A model generated the notes under the pieces. The model was not told the DNA's origin and did not search any database. It saw nothing but the letters and a program-made list of their open reading frames with translations. 64,000 nucleotides of DNA from Actinophytocola sp036378875. Its GTDB lineage: Bacteria > Actinomycetota > Actinomycetes > Mycobacteriales > Pseudonocardiaceae. Each line of letters begins with the position of its first letter. Position 1 is the first letter of the stretch. The DNA is taken from assembly GCF_036378875.1 (NCBI RefSeq), contig NZ_DASUVO010000022.1, positions 62,001 through 126,000 of the forward strand, written 5' to 3'. Both the position numbers and the translations under genes were made by a program. Shown piece after piece: positions 8,650-16,915 of the stretch.

Positions 8650-11600
8650 ATGGGGTTGAGACTCCTTGGCACGCTGGAGGTTGTCGTCGGGCGCCGCCAG
8701 CTCAACATCAGTGGGCTGCGGCAACGCGTCGTGCTGGCAATGCTCGCCCTCAACGCGAACCGCGTGACCTCCGTGCACGATCTGGTCGAGGCGTTATGGA
8801 ACGAATCGCCACCCGGGACCGCGCGGGCCCAGATCCAGACCTGTGTGTCCAGTCTGCGCAAAATGTTCGGTGATATCGGACAGTCCGGCGCGATTCATAC
8901 GCGCTCACCCGGCTACCTCCTGGAGATCTCCACCAAGGAGCTGGACAGCGCGGTGTTCTCGGAGCTGGTCGCCACCGCGCGGACGCATGCCGACGCGGGT
9001 CGGCTCACGGACGCGGCCGCGACGCTCCGGGAGGCACTGAACCTCTGGCGTGGCCCGGCGCTCGCGGACGTGGACAGCAGCCTCGTGCAGCGGGGAGCGG
9101 CCCGGTTCGAGGACAGCCGGCTGGCCGCGATCGAAGAACGGGTGCGGCTGGATCTCGCGCTGGGCCGGCACGAGGAGATCATCGGTGAGCTGGCGGAGCT
9201 CGTCGAGGAGCACCCGCTGCGCGAACGGCTCGCCGGGTTCCGGATGCTCGCGCTGTACCGGTCCGGTCGGCAGGCCGACGCGCTGGCGATGGGCCGGCGC
9301 ACCCGTACGAGGCTGGTCGAGGAGCTGGGCATCGAACCCGGCCACGAGCTGCAGAACCTGGAGAAGGCGATCCTCAACCGGGATCCGTCGCTGGACCTGC
9401 GGCGGGACGCACCCGAGACGGAGACGCGGACCACGGGTAGGACGACACCGGTCGCCGAGCGCCCAGTGATCCCACGTCAGCTCCCGGCCAGCATCGCCGA
9501 CTTCACCGGGCGGGACGCCCAGATCGACGTCATCACGCGGATCCTGGCCGCCGACCCCGATCCGTCGACGGCCCAGTACGCGGTGCGCATCGTGGCCATC
9601 AACGGGAAAGGCGGGATCGGCAAGTCCAGCCTGGCCATCAGGGTCGCTCACGAGCTCGTCGACACGTTTCCCGACGGGCTGCTGTACGGCGACCTGCACA
9701 ACCCGGCCGTCGAGGACGCCACGGCCGCGGTGCTCGGGCGGTTCCTGCGCGCACTCGGCGTCAGCGGCCCTGCGATGCCCGACGACCCGCAGGAGCGCGC
9801 CGAGCTGTACCGGAGCCTGCTCGCCGACAAGCGGATTCTCGTGGTGCTGGACGACGTCACCAACGAGGAACAGCTGCGGTCGCTGCTGCCCGGCAGCCCC
9901 ACCTGCGCGGTCATCGCGACGAGCCGGATGCGGTTGAGCGGCCTGTGGGGCGCGCACTGGGTCGACATCGACGTCCTGGACATCGACCAGTCGATGGAGA
10001 TGCTCGCCAAGATCATCGGGCGGGACCGAGTGCTGGCCGACGAGAGCGCCGCGGTCGAGCTGGCGCACCTGTGCGGTGGGCTGCCGCTGGCCCTGCGGAT
10101 CGCAGGCGCCCGGCTGGCGTCCCGTCCACACTGGTCCATCGGTGTGCTGGTGCGCCGGCTCGCCGACGAGGCCAAGAGGCTCGACGAGTTCCGGTACCGC
10201 GGGCTCGAACTGCGGTTCAACATCGACCTGACCTACCGCAGCCTGACTCCACAGGCCAAGCGGCTGTTCCGGTTGCTCGCACTGGTCCGCGCGCCCGACT
10301 TCGCCGAGTGGACGGCGGCCGCGCTGCTCGCCACCGACCTGGACGCCGCCGCGGACGTGCTCGAGAGCCTGGTCGACGCCCGGCTGCTGGACACGGTCGA
10401 GTATCCGGACGTGAGTGTCCGGTACCGCCTGCACAACCTGATCCGGATCTACGCGCTGGAACAGCTGCTGCAGAACGAGACCAAGTCCGAACGGGACGAG
10501 GCCCTCGGCAGGTTGCTCAGCGCGTGGCTCGCCCTGGCCGAAGCCGCGCACGCCAAGGAGTACGTCGGCGACTATCTCGTGCTGCACGGCAACGCGCCGC
10601 GGTGGCAGCCGCCGGGCGGCTGGGGTGACGTGATGCCCGACAAGCCGATGAGCTGGTGGAACGCCGAGCACGGGTCCCTGGTGGCCGCCATCCGGCAGGC
10701 AGCCGACGCCGGGATGGACGAGCTGTGCTGGGACCTCGCCCTCACCTCGATCACCCTGTTCGAGGCCGGTGGCTACTTCGACCACTGGCGGGAGACCAGC
10801 CAACTCGGACTGGAGGTCACCAGGAGCATCGGCAACCGGACCGGTGAGGCGGCGATGCTGTACTCGCTCGGCACCCTCCACATGTTCCTCAAGCGGCTGA
10901 CGGACGCCGACCGCCTCTTCACCTCGGCGCTGGCGATGTTCTCGGCGGACGGCGACGAGCACGGCTGCGCGCTCGTGCTCCGCAACGCCGCCATCGTCGA
11001 CGGGCTGGTCGGGAACAGTGCCGCCATGGTGCGCAAGAACACCGAGTCGCTGGAGCTGATGCGTCGGGTCGGCGACCGCATGGGCGAGGCGCAGGTGCTG
11101 ACCAACATGGCCACGTTCTGGGTCGACGAGGGCGACGTCGAGGTCGGGCGGGAAATGCTCGCCGAGGCGCTGTCCATCTGCCGAGAGACGAAATGTCTCC
11201 GCGGCGAGGTGCGGGTGCTCTACCGGTTCGCCTACTTCCACCTGCACACAGAGAAACTCGACCTCGCGGCGGCACAGTTCGACCGCGTGCTGGTCATAGT
11301 GCGGCAGATCGGCGACCGGATCGGCGAAGCCTATGCCCTGCACGGTCTGGGGCTGGTCCACATCCGCACCGGAGAGCTGGCCGCCGCCGAGACCGCGCTG
11401 CGGGAAGCGCTGTCCCTGGCCAGAAGCGTCGGCGAACGACTGATCCAGGGACAGATCCTCCACGGGCTCGGCCAGGTCGGCGTGGCCGGCGGCAGCGTCG
11501 AGGCCGAGGCGCACATCCTGGACGCCTGCATGGTGTTCGAAGAGCTTGGCGCGACCTTCCTACACGCCAGGGCGTTGATCCTCCTTGCCCAGCTGCATGC

Positions 11601-11763
11601 GGGACGCGGCGAGGACCGGATGGCGCGCGAGGAGGTCGACCGGGCCAGAAGGTTGCTGATCGGGCTGGACTCGAAACAGGCCAACCGATGGCTGGACCAG
11701 CTGGACGACTCCGGGTCCGCGCCACACGCCGGACGGGACGCGGACCGCGACTTCGCGCTATAA
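8650..11763 (+). CDS. AfsR-like SARP transcriptional regulator with NB-ARC and TPR domains
   Basis: 1037 aa. Residues 1-95 form the OmpR-type winged helix, 96-245 the bacterial transcriptional activator (BTAD) domain, and about 290-560 an NB-ARC ATPase with Walker A NGKGGIGKSS (K325), Walker B RILVVLDD and a GLPLAL motif. The C-terminal 350 residues are TPR repeats. This is the large AfsR type of SARP, which binds direct-repeat operators and recruits RNA polymerase, with nucleotide and TPR control. GGGAG lies 5 nt before the ATG. Residue 49 is encoded by TTA (8794-8796), implying dependence on bldA tRNA. It begins the cluster side of the window and its end overlaps the convergent small-peptide gene by 6 bp. 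Likely pathway activator. Confidence 0.9.
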   Translation: MGLRLLGTLEVVVGRRQLNISGLRQRVVLAMLALNANRVTSVHDLVEALWNESPPGTARAQIQTCVSSLRKMFGDIGQSGAIHTRSPGYLLEISTKELDSAVFSELVATARTHADAGRLTDAAATLREALNLWRGPALADVDSSLVQRGAARFEDSRLAAIEERVRLDLALGRHEEIIGELAELVEEHPLRERLAGFRMLALYRSGRQADALAMGRRTRTRLVEELGIEPGHELQNLEKAILNRDPSLDLRRDAPETETRTTGRTTPVAERPVIPRQLPASIADFTGRDAQIDVITRILAADPDPSTAQYAVRIVAINGKGGIGKSSLAIRVAHELVDTFPDGLLYGDLHNPAVEDATAAVLGRFLRALGVSGPAMPDDPQERAELYRSLLADKRILVVLDDVTNEEQLRSLLPGSPTCAVIATSRMRLSGLWGAHWVDIDVLDIDQSMEMLAKIIGRDRVLADESAAVELAHLCGGLPLALRIAGARLASRPHWSIGVLVRRLADEAKRLDEFRYRGLELRFNIDLTYRSLTPQAKRLFRLLALVRAPDFAEWTAAALLATDLDAAADVLESLVDARLLDTVEYPDVSVRYRLHNLIRIYALEQLLQNETKSERDEALGRLLSAWLALAEAAHAKEYVGDYLVLHGNAPRWQPPGGWGDVMPDKPMSWWNAEHGSLVAAIRQAADAGMDELCWDLALTSITLFEAGGYFDHWRETSQLGLEVTRSIGNRTGEAAMLYSLGTLHMFLKRLTDADRLFTSALAMFSADGDEHGCALVLRNAAIVDGLVGNSAAMVRKNTESLELMRRVGDRMGEAQVLTNMATFWVDEGDVEVGREMLAEALSICRETKCLRGEVRVLYRFAYFHLHTEKLDLAAAQFDRVLVIVRQIGDRIGEAYALHGLGLVHIRTGELAAAETALREALSLARSVGERLIQGQILHGLGQVGVAGGSVEAEAHILDACMVFEELGATFLHARALILLAQLHAGRGEDRMAREEVDRARRLLIGLDSKQANRWLDQLDDSGSAPHAGRDADRDFAL

Positions 11764-11934
11764 GCCGGGAATGGTGGTCGGTGCCGGCCGCCAGTGCCAG
11801 TCGCGCGGCGTCGGGGGCGTCTCGTCGTCGGCCAGGGTGATCGTGGACGGCTGACTCGTCGTGGTCCCGCCGGACACCGCGGCGACACCGGCGAGAGCGA
11901 GCAGAACCAGCGCGACCATCGCGACCTTTGTCAT
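11758..11934 (-). CDS. Small exported or membrane peptide, 58 aa, unknown function
   Basis: Starting at ATG 11934 the product is 58 aa; a GTG at 11943 would add three residues. Residues 3-23 are a hydrophobic segment (VAMVALVLLALAGVAAVSGG) that could be a signal peptide or an anchor, followed by a Thr/Pro-rich tail with acidic LADDE and a C-terminal DWHWRPAPTTIPGL. GGAG precedes the ATG and AGGAAA the GTG. Its stop overlaps the stop of the SARP gene on the other strand. I do not recognise a family. The compact start, hydrophobic profile and polar tail make it likelier to be real than neighbouring shadows; it could be a signal peptide or a short membrane partner of the regulators. Confidence 0.5.
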   Translation of the reverse strand: MTKVAMVALVLLALAGVAAVSGGTTTSQPSTITLADDETPPTPRDWHWRPAPTTIPGL

Positions 11935-11943
11935 TTTCTCCAC

Positions 11944-12108
11944 CGTTTCCTGTGTGCTTCGGGGCTGATGGGAGAAGTCGACTACGGCGGTCTCTCACCC
12001 GACTGCCGCTGCGCTCTCGTGGCGGCGAGAGAGCGCCGGTAGAGCCGCGACAGAGCCTCGCTGGAGTATCGGAGACGTTCACGACCGTGCGACCGGAAAG
12101 GCGTCGTG
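11944..12108. promoter_or_regulatory. Divergent promoter region (small peptide / OCD-like gene)
   Basis: 165 bp between divergent starts. It contains an inverted repeat CTCTCG-tggcgg-CGAGAG at 12014-12031, which may be an operator. The SD of the plus-strand gene is GGAAAGG at 12095-12101. No promoter hexamers are clear. Confidence 0.35.
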
Positions 12109-12993
12109 ATGGCCGAGCCGATCCTCCAGCTCAGCGCCGACGAGCTGTCGAGCGCGCTGGAAGGCGTCGATCCCGTCGACCTGCTCGCCGAGGAGTTGGC
12201 GGACGGGACCACATCGGCACCAGAGGAGGTCCGGCTGACGCCGTGGCGGGGTCGCGTCGGGGCCACCCGCCGGCCGATGGCCGAACCCCTGCTGCTCGAG
12301 GATCTCCGCACCGGCGAACGGTGCGTGCTGCCGGCCTCGGGGTTGCGTGCCTGCCGGGCCGCGGCGCTGACCGGGTTGGCCGCCACGGCGTTCCTCGCGC
12401 CGGGGGAGGCGACGGCCGCCGTCCTGAGCTCCAGCTTCGCCACCGAGCCGCATCTGATGGTGATCGCCAGGTACCTGCGCCGCGTCGGCCGGCTCACGAT
12501 CTACTCGGCCTCGGACCGGTCGGAGAGCGCGATCGAGCCGCGGGTGCTCGACCACCTCGACCTGGCCGGCGTCCGTGTCCACCGCACGACGAGCGTGACC
12601 GACGCCGTGCTCGCCGCCGACCTGGTCGTGGCCGCGGCGACCTCGGGGCGACTGCGGATCGACTCGTTGGCCAAGGGCGCCGTCGTGGTGAACGCGACCA
12701 ACCAGGACCTGCCTGACGATCTGGTCAACGCCGTCGACGGGCTCTACGTCGACGACGCCGCGCTCATCGAGGAGAACCGAAACAGGTACTTCGTCGACGC
12801 GCATCTGCGGGGGAGGCGGCGTATCGACGCCGATCTCGGTCAGGTGCTGACGGGGGCACGAGCCGGGCGAACCGAACTCGACCACGTCCTGCTGGTGGAG
12901 CTGCTCAGCGCGAACGCGCTGGATCCCACGCTCGCCAGCGTGCTTCACCGCGCCGCGCTGGAGCGCGGCCTTGGCGGTCAGTTGTTCGAATAA
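12109..12993 (+). CDS. Ornithine cyclodeaminase/mu-crystallin-like protein with degenerate motifs
   Basis: ATG 12109 is chosen over the adjacent GTG 12106 because GGAAAGG is 8 nt upstream; 294 aa. The N-terminus (LQLSADELSSALEGVDPVDLL) and the Rossmann-like middle (ARYLRRVGRLTIYSAS, then AADLVVAAATSGRLRIDSLAKGAVVVNATNQDL, then VDGLYVDDAALI) follow the layout of the OCD/mu-crystallin family, which bind NAD(P)H and act on amino or imino acids. The usual GxGxQA dinucleotide loop is replaced by LSSSFATEP, and the expected catalytic lysine before the dinucleotide domain is not evident, so it may be inactive or altered. It sits alone between regulators, 35 bp before the small SARP. It could supply an unusual amino acid or act as a sensor. 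Family call moderate. Confidence 0.6.
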   Translation: MAEPILQLSADELSSALEGVDPVDLLAEELADGTTSAPEEVRLTPWRGRVGATRRPMAEPLLLEDLRTGERCVLPASGLRACRAAALTGLAATAFLAPGEATAAVLSSSFATEPHLMVIARYLRRVGRLTIYSASDRSESAIEPRVLDHLDLAGVRVHRTTSVTDAVLAADLVVAAATSGRLRIDSLAKGAVVVNATNQDLPDDLVNAVDGLYVDDAALIEENRNRYFVDAHLRGRRRIDADLGQVLTGARAGRTELDHVLLVELLSANALDPTLASVLHRAALERGLGGQLFE

Positions 12994-13028
12994 CCGGGCC
13001 GGGGGCGGACCGAGATGGGAAAAGGGAA

Positions 13029-13862
13029 ATGCACGTTGATATCAAGGTTCTCGGCGCGTTCGAGGTGACCGTGGCCGGCGTCTCGATCGTGCCGACCGCG
13101 AACAAGCCGAGCCAGGTGCTGGCGATGTTGGCGCTCACGGCCGGCCGTGTGCTGACCACCGACGAGCTGATCGAGGAGGTCTGGAACCAGCATCCTCCGC
13201 GCACGGCGGTGACCACGATCCACACGTACATCCGCACGCTGCGCAAGCGGTTACGCGAGGTCCCGGGCGATGGCACGGCGGAGAGCATCCTTCTCACCCG
13301 GCGCAACGGGTATCTGCTGGACGTGCCGCGGTCGAGCATCGACGCGGTCGTCTACGACCGGCTGTCCGTGCTGGGCCGCCGGGCCGCGGGCGAAGGCGAC
13401 TACCCCACGGCGTCCCGCACACTGGACTCGGCGCTGGACCTGTGGCGTGGGCAGGCGCTGGCCGATGTGCCGACCGGGCCGCTCCTGCAGATCGAGGCGG
13501 TGCGGTTGGAGGAGAGCCGGCTGTCCGACCTCGGCCTGCGGATCGACGTGGACCTGTGTCTCGGTCGGCACCACCAGTTACTCACCGAACTGGCGACGCT
13601 GTGCGCGCGCTATCCCTTACTCGAGAACTTCTGTGCCCAGTTCATGCTCGCGCTGTACCGATCGGACCGGCAGTGGCAGGCACTGCAGGCGTACCGGCAT
13701 ACCAGGGACGCCCTCGTCGAACAGCTCGGGGTCGAACCCACGACTCGATTACGGCAGCTCCACCAGGAGATCCTTGCCGGCAATCCCACTGTGGACGATC
13801 CCAACTTCGTTTTCAGCGGCTGGGTGCCCCAGCGCGAGCCGAACAGCGTCGCGATCTCCTGA
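13029..13862 (+). CDS. Small SARP-family transcriptional activator
   Basis: 277 aa, the usual DnrI/ActII-4 size. Residues 1-98 form the winged-helix DNA-binding domain (IKVLGAFEVTVAG, then TTDELIEEVWNQHPPRTA) and 100-250 the BTAD domain (ALDLWRGQALADVPTGP, then FMLALYRSDRQWQALQAYR). The ATG has GGGAAA upstream. Four in-frame TTA codons (13251, 13578, 13617, 13749) are remarkable in so GC-rich a gene and predict strict bldA dependence. The gene is 20 bp upstream of the LAL regulator and probably co-transcribed. Likely activator of cluster promoters carrying the phased CCCCTA elements, but which SARP binds them cannot be told from sequence. Confidence 0.9.
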   Translation: MHVDIKVLGAFEVTVAGVSIVPTANKPSQVLAMLALTAGRVLTTDELIEEVWNQHPPRTAVTTIHTYIRTLRKRLREVPGDGTAESILLTRRNGYLLDVPRSSIDAVVYDRLSVLGRRAAGEGDYPTASRTLDSALDLWRGQALADVPTGPLLQIEAVRLEESRLSDLGLRIDVDLCLGRHHQLLTELATLCARYPLLENFCAQFMLALYRSDRQWQALQAYRHTRDALVEQLGVEPTTRLRQLHQEILAGNPTVDDPNFVFSGWVPQREPNSVAIS

Positions 13863-13882
13863 GAGTGGAGCGGAGAACCCCA

Positions 13883-16615
13883 GTGAACGAGGTTGATGAC
13901 TTAGCCGTGTTGGTGGCCCTGCTCGCGGAGTGCGCGGGGGGCGGTGGGCGGTTGGCCCTGATCAGCGGTGGGCTGGCCACCGGGAAGACCGAGCTGCTGC
14001 ACGCGTTCGGCACGCATGCCGTCGAGTCGGGGGCGCTGGTGCTGACCGCGACCGGAGCACGAACAGAGCGTTCGCTCCGGATGGGTGTGGTGTCGCAGTT
14101 GTTCCGCAGCGCGGGGCGCGCGCCGGAGCTGTTCGACGACGCGCCGCAGGACGCCGACCCGGGCGCGTCGCCGCTCGCCGACGCCCGCGTGGTGCGGGAC
14201 GTGTGCGGTGCGCTGCTCCGCCTGGCCGAGAACCGGCCGCTCGTGATCGAGGTCGACGACCTCCAGTTCGTCGACACCGTCTCCCTTCAGGTTCTGCTGT
14301 ACCTGCGCCGACACATGGGTGCCGAGCGCCTGATGCTCGTGCTCACCGAATGGGAGCGGCCAGGACTCGCGCGGCCGTTGCTGCGTGCCGAGCTCACCCG
14401 TGCGCCGCACGCTCGGATCACGGTCGGCCCGTGGTCCGAACGCGGGGTCGCGGAGTTCCTGGCGCGGCGGTTCGGCACCAGGGCGGCGAACGGGTTCGCC
14501 GTGGGCGGTTACGCGTTGACCGGCGGAAACCCGTTGCTGGTCAACGCACTCGTCGAAGACCAGCGCGGTCGCGGCGGCGAGTCCGATGTGGACTGGATGG
14601 CGCCCGTGGTCGGCGGCGCCTTCCGGCAGGCGGTGCTGGACTGCCTGTACCGGTGGGATCCGGAGTTCCTCACCGTGGCGACGAGTCTCGCGATCCTGGG
14701 GGACTGTGGCACGGCGGAGGTCCTTGCCGAGCTGAGCGGCATGAGCCCACCCGGGGTCAGCCGGGTCGTCGACGTGCTCGAGGCGGCCGGTCTGGTCAGC
14801 GCTGGTCGACTACGGCACGCGGAGATCACCGCGACCATCCTCGGCAACCTGCAGTCCGAGCAGGCGGTCCGGCTGCACGTGCGTGCCGCGGCGATCCTCT
14901 ACAAGCGCGGGGCGGACGCGCGCGACATCGCCAAGCACATCGTGGCCGCCGGGACCGTCCCGGGACCGTGGGCGGCGAGGATGCTCCAGCACGCCGCCAA
15001 CCAGCTGGCGGTCGAGGATCCCGCGCTGGCGGTGACCTGCCTGGAACTGGCCATGCACGGGTGTGAGGGCGAGCACGAACAGATCACGCTGCGGTCGACC
15101 ATCGTGCGGATCGCATGGCGGGCCAACCCGTCGATGGCGGCGCCACACCTCACACCGTTACACGACAAGCTGTACGCCGGCGAGCTGTCCTGGCCCGACG
15201 CGGTGCCGGTGATCAGGTACCGGCTGTGGCAGGGTGATCTCGTGTCGGCCGCGAGCCAGCTGCAGGCCGTGTACGACTCGCAGGGGCCCGCGGATGCCCG
15301 CACCACGGCCGAGTTACGGCTCGCCTGGGAGTGGGTGTTCGGCTCGTTGCGGGATCGCACCGCGGAACAGGTGCGGACCGTGCTCATGGCGACCGGACCG
15401 GTCGGTGCGCCGATGAGCCCGTGGTGGCGCACGGCCACCCTCAACAAACGGGTGACGCGTGGCGCCGGCGCCGAGGTGGCCAGCAGTGCCGAGCACATCC
15501 TGCAGGGCTGCCTCGGCGACGTCCTCCCCGAGGTCGGCGCGACCGCGCTGCTCGCACTGGACGACATCAACCGGCGCGACCGGGCCAGACACTGGTGCGA
15601 CCGGCTGACCGACGAGGCGACCCGCCGACGGACCACCACGTGGCGGGCCGTTCTCGGGTGTGTGCGTGCGGAGCTCTCGTGGCGGCGTGGGGACCTGCTC
15701 GCGGCACACACGCAGGCCAGCACCGCGCTCGGGCTGCTGCCCGCGCAGTGCTGGGGTGTGCTCATCGGCCTGCCGCTGTCGACGTTGATACTGTCGAGCA
15801 CCGCGATGGGCAAGGCGGGACTGGCGGCCGAGTGGCTGGACCGGGCGGTGCCCGAGGCCATGTTCGGCACCGCGTTCGGGGCGCGTTACCTGCACGCGCG
15901 CGGCAACCACCACCTGGCGGCCGGCCGAACCCTGGCCGCCGTCGACGACCTCGAGCGGTGTGGCGCATGGGTGCGCGGCCGGAACTTCGACGTTCCGCCG
16001 ATGATGCCGTGGGGGAGCGACCTGGCCCAGGCGTATCTCAAACTGGGGATGCGAAAGCAGGCGAAGGAACTGGCACAGGAACAGCTCGACCGGCTCGGTT
16101 CCAGTGGCAGCTCACGGCTCCGTGCCGCGTCGCTGCGCCTGCTGGCAAGCTGCGCCGACCTGACCGAACGAACCGCGCTGCTACGCGAGGCGATCCGACT
16201 CCTGGAACGGTCCGGTGACCGGCTGGAGATGGTGCGCGCACTGGCCGATCTGAGCCAGGTCCACTGTGAACTGGGCGAGCTGGGCCACGCACGGCTGGTG
16301 ATGCGCAACGCCGAACAGCTGGCACACGCCTGTCACGCCCGGATCCTGCCGGCCCAACAAGGCCGCGCCCCCGCGGCGGACCGTTCGGTTCGCGAACCGG
16401 AACCGCACACCGCCGGCGCGACCCTGCTCAGCAAGGCGGAGCGGAAGGTCGCCGAGCTGGCCGCACACGGGCACAGCAACCGAGAGATCGGCAGGAAGCT
16501 CTACATCACCGTCAGCACGGTCGAACAGCACCTGACCCGCGTGTACCGAAAGCTCAACGTGAGCGGCCGAACGGACCTGTCCGCCGAACTACTCCCATCG
16601 AGAGCGGTCCACTAG
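13883..16615 (+). CDS. LAL-family (large ATP-binding) LuxR transcriptional regulator
   Basis: GTG 13883 is chosen because GGAG lies 7 nt upstream and the product starts just before the ATPase domain; 910 aa. Walker A GGLATGKT is at about residues 30-37 and Walker B-like PLVIEVDDLQFVD at about 118-130. A long helical/TPR-like middle follows, then a C-terminal LuxR HTH (KAERKVAELAAHGHSNREIGRKL, VSTVEQHLTRVYRKLNV) in the last 60 residues. LAL proteins (PikD, RapH) activate macrolide-type clusters. TTA codons occur at 15158 and 15314. It is probably in an operon with the small SARP and is convergent with the glycosyltransferase across a hairpin-rich spacer. Confidence 0.9.
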   Translation: MNEVDDLAVLVALLAECAGGGGRLALISGGLATGKTELLHAFGTHAVESGALVLTATGARTERSLRMGVVSQLFRSAGRAPELFDDAPQDADPGASPLADARVVRDVCGALLRLAENRPLVIEVDDLQFVDTVSLQVLLYLRRHMGAERLMLVLTEWERPGLARPLLRAELTRAPHARITVGPWSERGVAEFLARRFGTRAANGFAVGGYALTGGNPLLVNALVEDQRGRGGESDVDWMAPVVGGAFRQAVLDCLYRWDPEFLTVATSLAILGDCGTAEVLAELSGMSPPGVSRVVDVLEAAGLVSAGRLRHAEITATILGNLQSEQAVRLHVRAAAILYKRGADARDIAKHIVAAGTVPGPWAARMLQHAANQLAVEDPALAVTCLELAMHGCEGEHEQITLRSTIVRIAWRANPSMAAPHLTPLHDKLYAGELSWPDAVPVIRYRLWQGDLVSAASQLQAVYDSQGPADARTTAELRLAWEWVFGSLRDRTAEQVRTVLMATGPVGAPMSPWWRTATLNKRVTRGAGAEVASSAEHILQGCLGDVLPEVGATALLALDDINRRDRARHWCDRLTDEATRRRTTTWRAVLGCVRAELSWRRGDLLAAHTQASTALGLLPAQCWGVLIGLPLSTLILSSTAMGKAGLAAEWLDRAVPEAMFGTAFGARYLHARGNHHLAAGRTLAAVDDLERCGAWVRGRNFDVPPMMPWGSDLAQAYLKLGMRKQAKELAQEQLDRLGSSGSSRLRAASLRLLASCADLTERTALLREAIRLLERSGDRLEMVRALADLSQVHCELGELGHARLVMRNAEQLAHACHARILPAQQGRAPAADRSVREPEPHTAGATLLSKAERKVAELAAHGHSNREIGRKLYITVSTVEQHLTRVYRKLNVSGRTDLSAELLPSRAVH

Positions 16616-16915
16616 TTTCAGTGCACACGCGGGGATGCGGCGCGTTCGGAACGGCGGCGATGTCCCGAAAGGCGCGTGCGGGGCATCGCCGATGTCTCGA
16701 AAGACGCGCTGATGGCGTTCAACGACCCGACAGCGTCTTTCGGGACATCGCCGGTGGCACAAACACGCCGCTCGGTCCTGCTAGGGCTGTCACCGCAAAG
16801 GTTCGCCGGGGTCCCGCTGTTCACAGAGGTCGGCCTCCGCCGTCCGGACCGAGCCCGGGCCGAGCCGGCGAACGTAATCGGTCACAGCGCTAGCCGGCGC
16901 GGGGTGGGGTGTGTC
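16616..16915. terminator. Convergent spacer with three related repeats forming alternative hairpins
   Basis: 300 bp with no gene. Copy A (16656-16675, GGCGATGTCCCGAAAGGCGC) and copy B (16691-16707, GATGTCTCGAAAGACGC) are direct repeats. Copy C (16733-16752, GCGTCTTTCGGGACATCGCC) is their inverted partner: A pairs with C with one mismatch in 20, and B with C with one mismatch in 17. Either stem would be a strong bidirectional terminator between the LAL regulator and the glycosyltransferase. The rest (16760-16910) shows nothing. Confidence 0.65.

Noticed and set aside
8905..11514. Minus-strand ORF of 869 aa opposite the large SARP
   Set aside because: No domains, low-complexity composition, and no start region; the plus-strand SARP explains the interval.
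13442..13882. N-terminal extension of the LAL regulator
   Set aside because: This interval encodes the C-terminal half of the small SARP in another frame; GTG 13883 with an SD is the sensible start.
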